This document shows, piece after piece, positions 1 to 11,601 of a stretch of DNA of 64,000 bases. The notes beneath the pieces are model-generated. The model searched no databases. It was not told the origin of the DNA and saw only the letters and a list, made by a program, of their open reading frames with translations. Both the position numbers and the translations under genes were made by a program. Source of the stretch: Hoplostethus atlanticus (Eukaryota; Chordata; Actinopteri; Trachichthyiformes; Trachichthyidae); the NCBI GenBank assembly GCA_034670405.1, contig JAXDDX010000045.1:2516501-2580500 (forward strand), read 5' to 3'. How positions within the stretch are numbered: the stretch's first letter is position 1; every line of letters starts with the position of its first letter.

Positions 1-651
1 GAGGAAGGGAAGATAATTACAACCTCTCGGCTCTGAGTTTCCACGGTGATGAATGCTGGCGGCGAGGCCGAGGGACTCTTAGGCAGCGTGCTGGGCTAAG
101 CTACGCTAAGCTATGCTAAGCTACGCTAAGCTAAGATGAGCTGGGTTGTTGCGTCGGTGCCATAGCTTTGATCTCTCCATCTACCCCACATCCTGCTTCC
201 TGTCCACTCTGGAAGCGCTTCCTGCAGGAGGACAGGGCTGACGATGAGGTGGAGAGGTAATGCCAGGGTTCACTCACAGAGGTGAAGCCAAGCCATCTGC
301 CTCTGGGCAGATCAAATATGTCAGCTGCCCTTTTAAACGGATGTGGCGAGGAAGCAATCCCTCATCATAGTGGTGGGAGGCCAGTAACACTGTGCTACAC
401 CACTACTGCCCTGACAGTCAGCAGCTGGACTCAGTGGCACGACGGTCAGGTTTTCATTGGGCAGCATGGTGGCCTCATGGAGGGATGGACCATCCTGCAG
501 CAGAAAGGTCATAGGTTCAATCCCAATACAGCCACCATATGCCCTGTTGATGTGCAACATAATGAACCCTGACCTACAGTATTCGCTGTCAGCTACACCC
601 TAGACAAAACCAAGAAACGCCACAGCAATGATACTATAGACTATCGATAAT
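1..651. other. 5' flank without a recognised gene
   Basis: No exon-like coding segment is convincing here. Positions 95-135 hold an imperfect short tandem repeat of about 10 bp (GCTAAGCTAC-like). Positions 462-535 resemble the head of a tRNA-derived SINE: an A-box-like GTGGCCTCATGG and a B-box-like GGTTCAATCCC stand at roughly tRNA spacing. The remainder shows nothing I can name. Confidence 0.4.
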
Positions 652-654
652 ATA

Positions 655-1062
655 CACTCCCCGGCCAGTTTATTAGGTACTCCTGCTCGTTAACAAATAG
701 CCTGCTCCTGCAAACAGCCAATCATGAGGCTGCAGCTCAATATATAAGTGGTTTAGTTTCTTGTTGGACCAAACATCAGAATGGACAAGATGCTGATCTA
801 AGAGACTTTGACCGTGGTGTGATTGTTGGTTCAGCATCTCAGAAACAATACAATACAATACAATACAATACAATACAATATACTTTATTGTCCCCGTGGG
901 GAAATTTGTCTTGGACTCAAGTGTTTGCGCACATATAACATCTTTACAACAGTGGTGAGCAGAAGGGAGCTTGTTGAATCCATGCAAGAAGAATTCAGGC
1001 TGTTGGAGGCAGAAGGTCCTACCCTAGTAGATAGGGGTACCTAATAAAGTGGCCGGTCAGTG
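655..1062. mobile_element. Non-autonomous Tc1/mariner-type element (MITE) with a LINE tail inside it
   Basis: The ends are inverted repeats: the left end reads CACTCCCCGGCCAGTTTATT, and the right end in reverse complement begins CACTGACCGGCCACTTTATT. Both ends are flanked by TA, the target site used by Tc1/mariner transposons. Internal traces such as GAGACTTTGACCGTGGTGTG resemble the N-terminal coding region of fish Tc1 transposases, and the right part (971-1020) resembles the C-terminal coding region, so this is an internally deleted copy. Positions 845-950 hold an (AATAC)n tract followed by TACTTTATTGTCCCCGTGGG, which looks like an antisense LINE 3' tail inserted into the element. It cannot encode a working transposase. 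Confidence 0.75.
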
Positions 1063-1979
1063 TATATATTTCTTATGGATATCAGTAATTGGAGTGGTGA
1101 AACACATTTACCAGCATTTGGTTGGTGGCTGGTGTATATGTGACTGTAAATAGTGTTAAAATGTAAAAGCAGGAAGCACTGCCTACTCTACTTCCTGTTG
1201 AGTCGAATTCAACCAAACACCTGATGGGAGGAGACCACCTGATGACCCCGGTGACATACCTGTCACTCAACATTCAACCCTGTAACATTTAGATTAGGCT
1301 AGTGAACGGTGCTGTCTGGTGGTCCGGTAGCTTTAAACTGTAGTACAGAATTATTTTAGATTATTACTTATTATACTTATTATTATATATTTTCCATAGG
1401 CTAATGAACAGGAAGACAGCCACAGTACAGTGCTACCAACTATAACAACAATAACTATAATAAATTGCAGCAAGAAACCCACCCAGTGACCACACACAGA
1501 GACTGCTAAACTTCTCTTAACTGACAAAAGTTTGGAAATTACTTTGTAAACCACATGGGAGGAAAAAATGCAGTTTTAAAATTAACCTGAAATAAAAAGG
1601 AAAGTGAAAGTCTCCAGTCAGATCGAGTGCAGGGAGATTGGTCTATTACAAAAGTAATTTGAAACGAGACGCATTTATCTGAGGAGCATAATAGGGTGTC
1701 ATCAATGACAGATGTGATTTCCACTTATCTAATGATACTGGTCCGTTCATAGGATCAAATCCAAGCTTTGGTAACAATATGGGAGCGTACTCTCAGATGA
1801 GGGAAGGAATTATTGAAGCATCCATCAAAGTTTTGTCCTAGTCAATAAACCTTGTAATAATATAATAATATAATCTGTCATGTTTGTATTTTACTTCTGT
1901 ATCAGAAGTAAGAATCAGTGCAGCAATAAGAAATAATCTGGTACCTTCTCTTTGGGAAGTGTCACTATGAATACTGTAT
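1063..1979. other. Intergenic, nothing recognised
   Basis: AT-rich unique-looking sequence. Open frames are short, lack splice-supported homology and are not reported as genes. Confidence 0.4.
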
Positions 1980-2200
1980 GGGTCAGTTCAGTGCCTTGCT
2001 CATGGGCTGTTGCAGGAATTGAACCTCTGACATGTGACAGCCTCTTTGCCTGCTGTGGTGTTTGGTTGGAACGAAAACCTGCATTCTCCCGGCCCTCCAT
2101 GGCTCACGGTTGAATAGCCCTGCATTACCATCCTGATGCCTTAGAGAGCGACAGGATGACATGCAGCAGCGTTTGTGACTGGGATTCAAACCCACAACCA
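1980..2200 (-). repeat. SINE-like fragments, minus strand
   Basis: Read on the minus strand, the segment contains two B-box-like motifs, GGTTTGAATCC near 2190 and GGTTCAATTCC near 2020, with the phrase GAGCAAGGCACTGAA that recurs in several SINE-like pieces of this window. The central part (2041-2100) reads in reverse as GCAGGTTTTCGTTCCAACCA, which I recognise as a common dispersed fish repeat motif. The family is not named. Confidence 0.4.
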
Positions 2201-2583
2201 CATGTACAGTCAGTCTGGCATGACTTAGCCAAGGAGTAAATGATTTTATGGATAGAAAAGCTATTGACAGCTATTGTCTGATAAAGTGTCATTTCAGTTG
2301 ATTATTATCACCACCAGGCTGTAATGTTCAGTCAACAATGCATTATCACTCAGAAACCATTACAGTTAATTAACACTTTTTGATAAACTCCAGAAAAGAC
2401 CAGCTGAAGTGTCCTGTGGTCCTGTAGGCCTGCAGAGCTTTACATCACTGTAGTTGTTAATGAATCCATTTGCTATTGACACACTGCCAGATACGTAACT
2501 GGAGATAACTACAATACAATGAATGAAAGTGTGAAAGCTGTTGCTGATTGGACTAAACCAAAGAATTGATCAAGTCTCAAAAG

Positions 2584-2719
2584 TTAATTAAATTTGAGCT
2601 CTTCTATCAGCAGGATACCAGAGGCTGCTTGTTAACAAGCCAGGGCTGGAGGACTATCAGGCTAATCAGACCAGGGGTGGAGCCACACTGAGGGACTACA
2701 AAACAGCTGCTGGAAGACC
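2584..2719 (+). promoter_or_regulatory. Putative zp3 promoter region
   Basis: A TATA-like ACTACAAAAC lies at 2695-2704 and an E-box CAGCTG at 2705-2710. E-boxes are the known sites of the oocyte factor FIGLA in ZP promoters. If the TATA-like box is real, transcription would begin near 2725, downstream of the first in-frame ATG, which would favour one of the Met codons at 2744, 2747 or 2756. This is inferred from position only. Confidence 0.3.
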
Positions 2720-5700
2720 ATGTCTTTCTCCAAACACATCAAAATGATGTCTTCCATGAGAATCATTGTTCTTATTTCTTGTGCCAGTTTAGCAGCAGCA
2801 CAGAAGTTTAAGTGGAATTTGCCCGCTCAGCAGTCAGTTGGGTCTTCATATGAGAGACTTCAAGCCTTCAGGCCTGGACAAGCTGCCCAGCCAGGGTCTG
2901 CTCGGCAACCAAACCAGGATGAAGCCCAGATACCTGTGAGAGTACAGGAGCCTAGACAAGCTCAGGAACCAGTGGGCCTTCAAGAGAAACAGACCTTCCA
3001 GGAACCGCTGGCCTGGAGGTTTCCTGAACTTCCAGCTGAAGAGCCTAGGTTCGCCCCGGAGTTTGAGCTGAAGCGTCCGGTGCTGGCCGACAGCGTGACG
3101 GTTCAGTGTGGGGAGAGCTCTGTCCGGGTGGAGGCCAAGAAAGACCTCCTTGGCATCGGCAAACCCATCCTGTCTTCAGACATCGCACTGGGAGACTGTC
3201 TGGCCACCAGCGAAGATGCCTCGGGTCAAGTTCTCATCTTCGAGTCAGAGTTACATGGATGTGGCAGCCAGATGATTGTGAGTCCTCTGTGGTGCTGCAA
3301 CACCACTGCTTTGGCACAGTGAAGAATTTTAATTATTTACTGCATTTTCCACGCAACACTTCTCTATTGGTACCGCCTATCACTGAAAGAACTGCTAATA
3401 ATTGTTGCCCTTCATCAGGGCCGGTTTCAGGCTGCTCTGACTGGGGGTGTGTTCTTCCTTATAGGCTACAATAGGCTTTACTTCTGAAGCAAAATGTGAG
3501 TTTTCTGTGGTTAGGGGGTTGGGTGGTGGGTTTAACGTTATAGACAAACCAATACAACTGAAGAAGGATAATGTAACTCTCCGTAACTAATCTCAGACCA
3601 GTTATTCTCTGCTAGATGAAAGGCCTGAGTGGAAGATAGAAACGTCAGCCTGGCTACAGTCCAAAGCCAATGGCAGTTGTGTTTTGTGGGACTGAACCAG
3701 CCATGAAATCTTTTTGAGAAGATGCATTTGAAATGTCATATTTGGTGTTTCTGGATTTGACAGAACTAATCACTGGAAAGATAACAAACTGTAAAAATCA
3801 TTCCCTATAGTGATCGTGCCTCATATTTTATTAGAAAGTGACTCATACCCTGTCAAGGAATTCAGAAACTCATGCAACATGATGCACTAGAGACAGCAAC
3901 AGACTTATAAAAAGTGGTGTCTTTTTAGATGTCTGAGGATTCATTCGCCTACGTCTTCATCCTGCACTACACACCAAGCCCTCTGGGAAACCCACCAATC
4001 ATACGAATAACAGACGTGGCCATCAATGTGGAGTGTGTCTACCAGAGGTGAGTCTGGAGGTTTACTGTCCTAAAACTGTTTTCCTAACATAAGTGAATTT
4101 CAGTATCTTAACGTTACTGTCTAGAAACCCGACAAATGATCTGACTTGTTTTAGTTGGTTCTTTTCTAGAAGATTCTTGTGCTGTCAAATTATCTCATCC
4201 CAGATATTTTTAGCTTTTATTCTCAAGGCAAGATTAAATTGAGATGGAATATTTTTTTTGCACTGTACCAATTTCATGGAGTCAACTGACCGCTGAAGGT
4301 TACCACATCCTTCCCCTGTTCCACACACTCAAATATTCTTCATATTCTGCAACAGCATCTTGCCGTGTGGCTGCGGTTCCATGACTGGCTTGCTAGCTGG
4401 CTGCCACTTGCTGAAAGATTTTTCTGATGACATAAATCCCATTTTTCTCCCACATCTTGTAATTGACTATAACAGACGGCATGATGTGAGCAACCAGGCG
4501 CTGAAGCCTACCTGGATGCCCCACCTGGCTAATAAGGCCTCAGAGGAAAGCCTGCACTTCTCCCTGAAGCTTATGACTGGTAGGTGTTTACGTTTGCCAC
4601 TTTGTTTTTCTTAGTTGATAGTTTGTTAATCATTTGCACTGAGGTGTCCTGGTGGCTGAGCCGTAACACGATGTCCTGGTCTGGGATCTCCGCGATCTTT
4701 CCTGTCTCTGCTTTGATAGTTGACAATGGAAAGAGACTCTAAAAAAAATTATAATAATTTGGGTATTTACTGTGGGGTAAAAATACTGCAAGAACTTGAT
4801 TCACCAAGTGAAATGAATAGAGTATGACTTGGTAACATGGCTGCAGGGTGTAGTGATTAGGGAGACCCAGATTTAAAGCATATGATGGTAAAAGCATCCC
4901 ACCCTGCTGAAGTGTCTTTGAGCAGGACCTCCAGCTGTTACTGTGATTACTTGATTAAGAGCATAATGCAGTAATAGTCAGGCTATTGTATTGACATGGA
5001 TACTGCTTTAAGGCAGCGTTCTGCGTCGATGACAAATGTCTCAGCTACGCAGAAAAGGGGTTTATGGGTAAGCGTAGCCTGCAGATGCTCGCAGAACAAT
5101 GCGTTTCTGTCTACGTCCCCCTAGTGGACGTATTAACGCTACATGCAAGTATGTTGGCGAAGACTCATGCGGTCTTCTGCAGGCGCATGTATACACTCTC
5201 AGAAGCATAAATCTCTTTACTCATGAGCTTCTTAATCACATTACATGCACACAAGTGACTACAGGGATCGATTACTTCTGCTGGGTAGATCCTGGTTCTC
5301 TAACATCTTCACCAAACCCCGATCTTGTCTTCCTAGATGACTGGCAGTTTGCGAGACCGTCCCAACAGTACATCCTAGGTGACATTATGAAGATTGAAGC
5401 GTCAGTGCACCAGTTCTACCACGCACCGCTGCGTGTGTTCGTGGACGACTGCGTGGCCACGTTGATACCCAACACAAACACCGTCCCAAGATATGCTTTT
5501 CTGGGTAACTATGGGTGGGTTTCTTAAACTCTTCTGACAACTCACATCTGAATTTTCACATAACAATGCAAATTGGGTTTTTCCTTTTAAAATTCAGAAG
5601 CGCATGACATCTTCAGTCAGATCAGATTTAAACCACATATGAATGTAGTTTAGAGCAGAGACCAGAGAGGGAACAGCGACGCCTGGACAGATGACCTGGC

Positions 5701-7945
5701 TCCTCATGAAGGCGTCAGGAAACTGTCACAGAAATTAGCAAAAGTTCACATTTCTAGCTTGTTGGACAGGAAACTCATTGTTACTATGGCAACCAATGTC
5801 GTTATAACAGGAAATGGTCATACACTAACATGAAGCCGGTCTGGTCACTTACAGTGGGCAGTCAGCCTTAAAGATTTGAAGAACTTAACAGCGTTAGTTT
5901 ATCCTGCAGCAGGAATAATTCCTCCATGTGGGAAAGTTTCCATTTACAGTCCTGAGGGGTGTGCCACAAAGCGAGCTTACCACTTATCCAGGCTTATTTC
6001 ACTTAGTCTGGCTCATTTTCAGGTTTATTCGGTTCCACAAAGCAAGCTCAGCATAGTTCAAGCTAAGTTGCTGTGGCAACTCAAATTGAATGCCTCGGGG
6101 CAGGCTAGATATCAGGCTAAACCACAGTTGAAGCTGAATCGGTACTCCCGTAACACTGATCCGACTGAAACGCAATGATTTTCAAACAAGGTTCCGCCAT
6201 CCTAATGTTCAACACTATTACCCTAGACCCTACACTATCAGACATAAAATGTAACGTTAATAGAAAATATAAAATGATGTAGGCTGTATCGGGGATACAG
6301 TCACGGTTCAGAGCGTTGTTAGGCAACCCCATTTAACCATGAGTGTCCAGCGAGACCAAGTGTCATATTGCTTTTAGAAAACTGTTACAACTTATAGAAA
6401 TAATTATTTGATGACACAATATTATTTTATTTTCTAAATTTTTATTTAACAAATTAATTGAAATAATAAAGTATCTTGAATATATGTCAAGATGTTTCCA
6501 CAGTTGCTAGGAGACGCATTCACCGTTTCTGTAGCCTATGGGATTTACAGTCACTGTAGAACACGCTTTCAACCGATCAATTTCCAGGATGGAAACAACC
6601 GATTTCATAAAAGTAAGAACTAGCCCGAACAGCTCAGTCAGTAGAGCATGAGACTCTCAGTCTTAAGGTTGTGAGTTCGATCCCCATATAGCGTCCAGTA
6701 CTGTATGATTACTGTAATGTAGTAAGATGAAACCTAACGTACAGCCCCCCCCCCCCCCAAACCACCTACACAACTAGTTCCTGTGTTAAATGTCGGCAGC
6801 TGCACTAACTTCTTCTTCTGGTGTTCATTGTTCGTTGTCTCTTCAGGTGTCTGTTTGACAGCAAACTGACAGGTTCAGACTCAAATTTCATGCCTCGGAC
6901 TGAGGATGACAAACTCCGGTTCCAGCTTGAAGTTTTCAGGTTTCAGCATGACGACAGCGGCTTGGTGAGTTGATATTTAGGCTCTGTCCATTTCCAATAC
7001 TCCTAAGAGCCCTTTATGACTCTATCCAGTAACGCCACTAATCTGGTCTTCATGTAACATGTGGTTGAGTCTTCAAACCACACAATGTGATCACGCTCAA
7101 AGGAATGTGGTGAAGGTGATTCTGTAATACCAGTAAAATCACAATTTCTTTTTGTGTGCATATAAGCGTGGTCTTTATTTTCACTGGAGAAGACCTACTG
7201 ACGTGTCTCTGTCAGCATTTGGTTTGTTAGCACTCGGCGGTCTGGTTTAGAAATTGGAAATATTACTTGGTTTAGCAGAAGAGCCGACAAATGACATGGA
7301 CTTAGACTAGCAATTCAGGAGCCATGAATCTGTTTAGCAGCTTGATAAAACTGGAGCCTAGTAGACACAGGGACTCACTTTTCAAATAGTGATGTAACAT
7401 CGCCCTAAATTTCATGACGTCAACACTCTATAGATCTACATCAACTGTCACCTGAGAGCCACCACGGCGACTGCACCCATCGCTGCCACGAACAAGGCCT
7501 GCTCTTTCTCCAACGGGTATGTACTACAGGACTCTGACCAGCTTGGACACAACCTGGGTTTTTTTTTTTTTTTTTTTTTTAAAGTGTTCATTCACCAATT
7601 AGAAGCCATATTTGTGTACAGAACCAGCAGAGTATGACAAAGAAGGAAGAGCTGCACACTCGGGAAGGCCTTGTTGCTTTTACTCTGCAGCAACTAAAAA
7701 TGCTTGCTGCTGTCTGACAGGTGGAGGGAAGCCGGTGGGAGTCACCATGCCTGTTCCTGCTGTGAGACGGACTGTGCTGCAGAGAGTCTGCCAAAATCCA
7801 CCGGCTTAGGCACGTAGCAGATTCATTACCGCATGCTTTCTGTCATCAATACCTAAATTAATTCCTATCATGGATGTTGTGCTCTACAGGTGTGCTGTGG
7901 GAACATGAGGCCTCCATGGGCCCAATCAGTGTGAAGGAGGCCTAG
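2720..7945 (+). CDS. zp3: Zona pellucida sperm-binding protein 3-like (egg envelope glycoprotein), 8 exons
   Basis: ZP3-family protein, a secreted structural component of the fish egg envelope that polymerises through its ZP domain. Exons by splice site and frame: 2720-3277, 3929-4047, 4476-4579, 5337-5514, 6847-6964, 7434-7516, 7721-7809, 7890-7945, giving 434 residues. A signal peptide (MRIIVLISCASLAAA) is followed by a Gln/Pro/Glu-rich segment (about residues 28-120). The ZP domain starts at VTVQCGESSVRVEAKK and includes ELHGCGSQ, LHYTP, LRVFVDDCVATL, CLFDSKLTGS, FRFQHDDSGLIYINCHL and the CSCCETDC cysteine cluster. Exons 1-6 have GT donors and AG acceptors with matching phase. The exon 7 donor is uncertain. 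A GC donor (TTAG|GCACGT) joins in frame to exon 8, whose LWEHEASMGPISV resembles known ZP3 C termini. Without splicing, exon 7 would stop at 7815-7817 (418 residues). The start codon could also be 2744, 2747 or 2756. The paralog class (zp3a, b, c and so on) is not resolved. Confidence 0.93.
4840..4990 (+). repeat. SINE-like fragment in zp3 intron 3
   Basis: Contains GGCTGCAGGGTGTAGTGATT and CCCTGCTGAAGTGTCTTTGA, phrases that recur in other SINE-like pieces of the window (near 24990, 44520 and 60120). Diverged; family not named. Confidence 0.35.
5940..6130. repeat. Dispersed DNA-element fragment in zp3 intron 4
   Basis: Two related phrases, GCCACAAAGCGAGCTTACCA near 5961 and TTCCACAAAGCAAGCTCAGC near 6033, lie in the same strand about 70 bases apart, with GCTTATTTCACTTAGTCTGG between them. 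From memory this pattern belongs to a common fish MITE, but neither terminus is resolved. Confidence 0.35.
6623..6697 (+). pseudogene. tRNA-Lys-like pseudogene or SINE head in zp3 intron 4
   Basis: The A-box region AGCTCAGTCAGTAGAGC and the B-box GAGTTCGATCC are well preserved and correctly spaced, and the body resembles vertebrate tRNA-Lys. The anticodon stem TGAGA/TCTTA pairs with one wobble and presents the triplet CTC instead of CTT. The acceptor stem (GCCCGAA against ATAGCGT) pairs badly, so this is probably a dead tRNA copy or the head of a tRNA-Lys-derived SINE. Confidence 0.6.
7559..7581. repeat. Poly(T) tract in zp3 intron 6
   Basis: About 23 uninterrupted T residues, 43 bases after the exon 6 donor. 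It is too far from the next acceptor to be its pyrimidine tract. Confidence 0.8.
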
Positions 7946-7962
7946 TCGCTGAGGAAACGCAA

Positions 7963-7968
7963 AATAAA
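7963..7968 (+). terminator. zp3 polyadenylation signal
   Basis: AATAAA begins 18 bases after the proposed stop at 7943-7945. A very short 3' UTR is common in teleost ZP genes, which supports 7890-7945 as the last exon. Confidence 0.7.
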
Positions 7969-10780
7969 ACTATATGAAATGATTTGTGAGACTGTTTTAG
8001 TGGAATAACACTAGCGCTCATATGGCCTTGTACCAGCAGCTTTATTGATCTGTTTTATAGCGGTCTGTGGGTCTAACGTTGTCCTTGGACCAACATAAGA
8101 CAAAAGCATGGTTTGGCAGGACCCTGGTTTTATCAACCCAGGACTTAAGGTGCCTAGTATCTGTTAAGTACTACTTTTATGTGACAAGGTGTCCATATCA
8201 AAGGAAAAATCCACCCCCAAAACACTAACTGTTAAAAACTGCGATTTGTTTTGCCACCTTCAATAAGTTGTTAATCAAACAAGGAGAAGCAATTTTCAAC
8301 GCAAACTGTCAAATGGAGGAAACACAAACATTTCCTTAATCTAAAAATTTGAGAACAAGTCTTATAACTTGTAACCTGCTAGTGTCCACCTGTTTGTGGA
8401 AGGAACTAAAATGGGAGCAAAGTGGATTACTGATTGGTCATCCTGATTACAGTAGTATTGGAAGTGATTTACTTCAACCCAATAACAAGCAACCAATCGT
8501 AACGAGAGGTGATCAAGAGGAGGAAATGCAACTAACATTATTGAACTGATAATTCAACTACGAATCTTGTGAATGTGTCAGCTGTCTGTTTTCTGTGCTG
8601 CCTTAGTGATCTGACTGGTTGGTGAATGTGGCTGCACACAAAGTGTCTCTCAGCATGATCCCTGAACCTAAAGACGTAAAACCAAGTGATTTCCATAGAA
8701 ATGCTTGAGTCGCCAGACTCGCTGCTCAGTGAACTTGAGTAAATTTCAAAATGTCGTGAAAAAAATCTGGGCTGAGACAATGCAAATTACTTCTCTCTGC
8801 ATAGAGCTCTGCACGATCAATGGGGAGCTACACCGACGCCACACCATTACACTGATCTAGTTTAATTACTGAGGATCCTCTGATCTGTGTGGAGGGGGGG
8901 GGAAGCCGAAACTGAACAGACACTGGAAATTTTGCTCGTCAGTGTTCTGAGGATTAGTGGTCATGTTGCAGGTAGATGTACCATGTGTGGTCTGATTCCT
9001 GCTGCCCTGGATAACCAGTCTTCTACTGGGAGCTGACCAGTACAACCAGTCTTCTACTTCACTGAACAGTTTTATTGGCAGCTTTGAATCTTTACATCCG
9101 GTAGGAAAATGTCTGCTGTGAGGCGTTATGCTGTTAAAAATCCAGGCACCAGGACTCTGAAGGCTGGACTTGGTACATAACATAATTAATTTAGTCTTTT
9201 ATTGGCCATTATTAAAGTGGAAAGGATCCAAGGAATTTTCAGCATTTCCATTCAATGAGCCTTTAAACAGAATCAACCAAACTCATGAGAAAGGAAAATA
9301 CAATTAAGTTCTTTGAATAAGTTGTGATTTGCTGTAAATACTCTACATGCCTCTAAAGAGGTAGTGTAAGCAGCTTCTCTTGATTTAGATGATTATTTCA
9401 ATATGAGAGCCACAATTAATGGGATTTACTTAACCTTCATGAACTGAGCAGCAACCGGAGCGAATTTAAGTCATCAATCTCCCTGAGACAGTGAACCTGT
9501 TCTCGCCTTCATTAACCCGTATGGCTCAGAAACCATAAAGGAGCTTCATCAAAACTATTCATTTGGAAAGTTAATGAGGACCAACAACTGTCGACAGTGC
9601 TGCGCGTCGCTTTCTTCCATATTTTTGTGTTTATCTTTCAGGAACTTTCTTTCCTAATTTGCACCTCCAGGATCTTGCGACCCTCCAGGCTCCAGAGGCT
9701 TTTTAACTTATCAGACAAGGTGTCGATCCGCCGGCCGTCTCAGTTCATCATGGAGATAAGAGCGAGCCGTTTCCTGCGCCGCCCCTCGCCGGCTTGTCAG
9801 TCAAAGTCTCATTTACACGACGGTAATTGGGCTGTGTGAGGGGCTGGCTGCATGGCTGCCACTCGCCTAATGAGAAATCCCATGCACTGCTGCCCTCGCT
9901 CAGCCTCCCGGGTGAACTCTGCAGGAGTGTGTGTGTGTATGTTTTTGTAGGTGAGCATACCAAATATGTTAAAGATATGTGTTTAGTGCGTGCACGAGTG
10001 TGTATATACGTGCACATCTCCATTGTAAGAACACATGCATACACACACACAGGCTGTGGAGCTTCCTGCTGCATTGCACCAAACTAGTGGAGACAGCAGG
10101 CTGCCTGTCAGCACAAATTCAGTCAGGTGAACAAACAGGAAAATTATTCTTGCAACATTTAAAAGCTTTAAAAGTTTTGGTATTTATCTGCTGCTCTTGT
10201 TCTAAGTAACTTCAATAAGCTTCACACTACTATCGATAGTGAGGAGGTCAAGGGTCAGAGGTCAAGGTGCACCAATCAGCTCCTCGGACTCGGATCAGCA
10301 GATGAAGCTTCTCACTATATATCAATAGATACTTCAAGAAAATGAAATCCTTTTCAGGCAGTATAACTGGAGAAGCAGAAACAGGAAGAATAATACAGGA
10401 AGTGCGGCCATTCTGCCTTCAAAATAAAAACATAAAACCTGTCCTGACCTGAAATGTCGCCATTTATGAAAAAGAACATTCTGCTGTTTTATTATCATTG
10501 TTTTGTATTTGATTGGGGATTATTACACAATTTTCAGATTCAAATGAAGCACATGTTATAAATCAATTACAGGAACAAGTGCTTCATTTGTTAAGAGGTA
10601 GGCATGAATGAATGAATGGATTGGTACTCAGATCAGATAAAGTACTCGTCAGTACTCGTGGTATCACAGCACCGATACATGAAACAAATATTCCTGTGAT
10701 GGATATCTCGCATCAGATTGATGATAATATGATATATACTAAGAAATTAGATCGTAAAGACCCAACAAGGTGGTTAATTC
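7969..10780. other. Intergenic; mostly unique sequence
   Basis: No coding exon recognised. 9015-9060 holds two copies of a short phrase (CCAGTACAACCAGTCTTCTACT-like) that also occurs near 24860-24905. Positions 9190-9480 (AT-rich, many ATTA motifs) and 9720-9920 (GC-richer, no repeat character) have the look of conserved non-coding sequence, but that is an impression only. 9935-10050 holds short TG/CA-rich stretches. Confidence 0.3.
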
Positions 10781-10799
10781 TAGTCCTTAGACAAAAGTT

Positions 10800-11260
10800 C
10801 ACATTCACACTGGGAAGCAAGGAAGAGTGCCACTCGTTCACTTTTCCCACCCACTGGTCGTGGGATTTGAACCAACGCCCTCTCAGGCACCAGCCTTCCG
10901 GTGATGGAGGCGCCTTCTGCTCCAGGACTCTGATTACTTTCTGTGTTGCTGACCAGGACAGAAGTTTGCCTCCTGTGGATTAAACATCATTAGCCCCTTG
11001 CTGGACAACATAAACTGGTGAAATGCTGACATACTGCCGGTGTTAGGTCAAAAACCTCGTTACTGAGGTTGGCAAATTTCACCCCTGACAGGGCAACGTA
11101 ATTTACTGTATGTGCAAAGCTGAAGACATCACAGGTTCAGGCCAATGCTCCAAGATAAACCTATATGAGCTACTAGGTGGACCTTACAGCACCATGTGGG
11201 AATCTATCCCCCAACCCTGGCAGTGTTACTGCCTTGATCTACCCACTGAGCAACACAGCA
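10800..11260 (-). repeat. Two SINE-like fragments, minus strand
   Basis: Positions 10840-10900 read in reverse as a B-box-like GGTTCAAATCC context. Positions 11190-11255 contain CCCCCAACCCTGGCAGTGTT followed by a reversed A-box-like sequence. The same CCCAACCCTGGCAG phrase recurs at 30850 and 48310, so it marks a dispersed tRNA-derived family. Confidence 0.45.
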
Positions 11261-11556
11261 ACACAGCAGCTAAAGACAGGAGTGTAGACAGAGTAACAGG
11301 TTAGGAGATGTGAGAAATTATCCCTGCACAACAAGCAGAATGAGCATCTTCTACCTCTATTCTGCATCACTTCACACAGCAGCATGTAGACAGGAAGTCA
11401 CTGCCAGCAAACAGGAAGCAAGGAAGAGCTGAAGCAACGGCCAAGGTTGCATCAGTCCTGGAGGAGAACTTTAAAGGACTTTAACTAATCTCCTTACAGA
11501 GTGAGGGTCATTTCTGGAGTCTGGAGGTCTCGAGGTTTTGGTCAAAATCGATCGAT

Positions 11557-11601
11557 ATGATGGAAACAGATGGTAACTATTTTACCATCTGTTTCCATCA
11601 T
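11557..11601. repeat. Perfect 20-bp inverted repeat (hairpin)
   Basis: Arm 1 (11557-11576) reads ATGATGGAAACAGATGGTAA, arm 2 (11582-11601) is its exact reverse complement, and the spacer is CTATT. No repeat family is recognised. Confidence 0.95.

Noticed and set aside
5099-5336. Upstream extension of the open frame that contains zp3 exon 4
   Set aside because: The acceptor at 5335-5336 and the family alignment place the exon start at 5337; the upstream part is intron.
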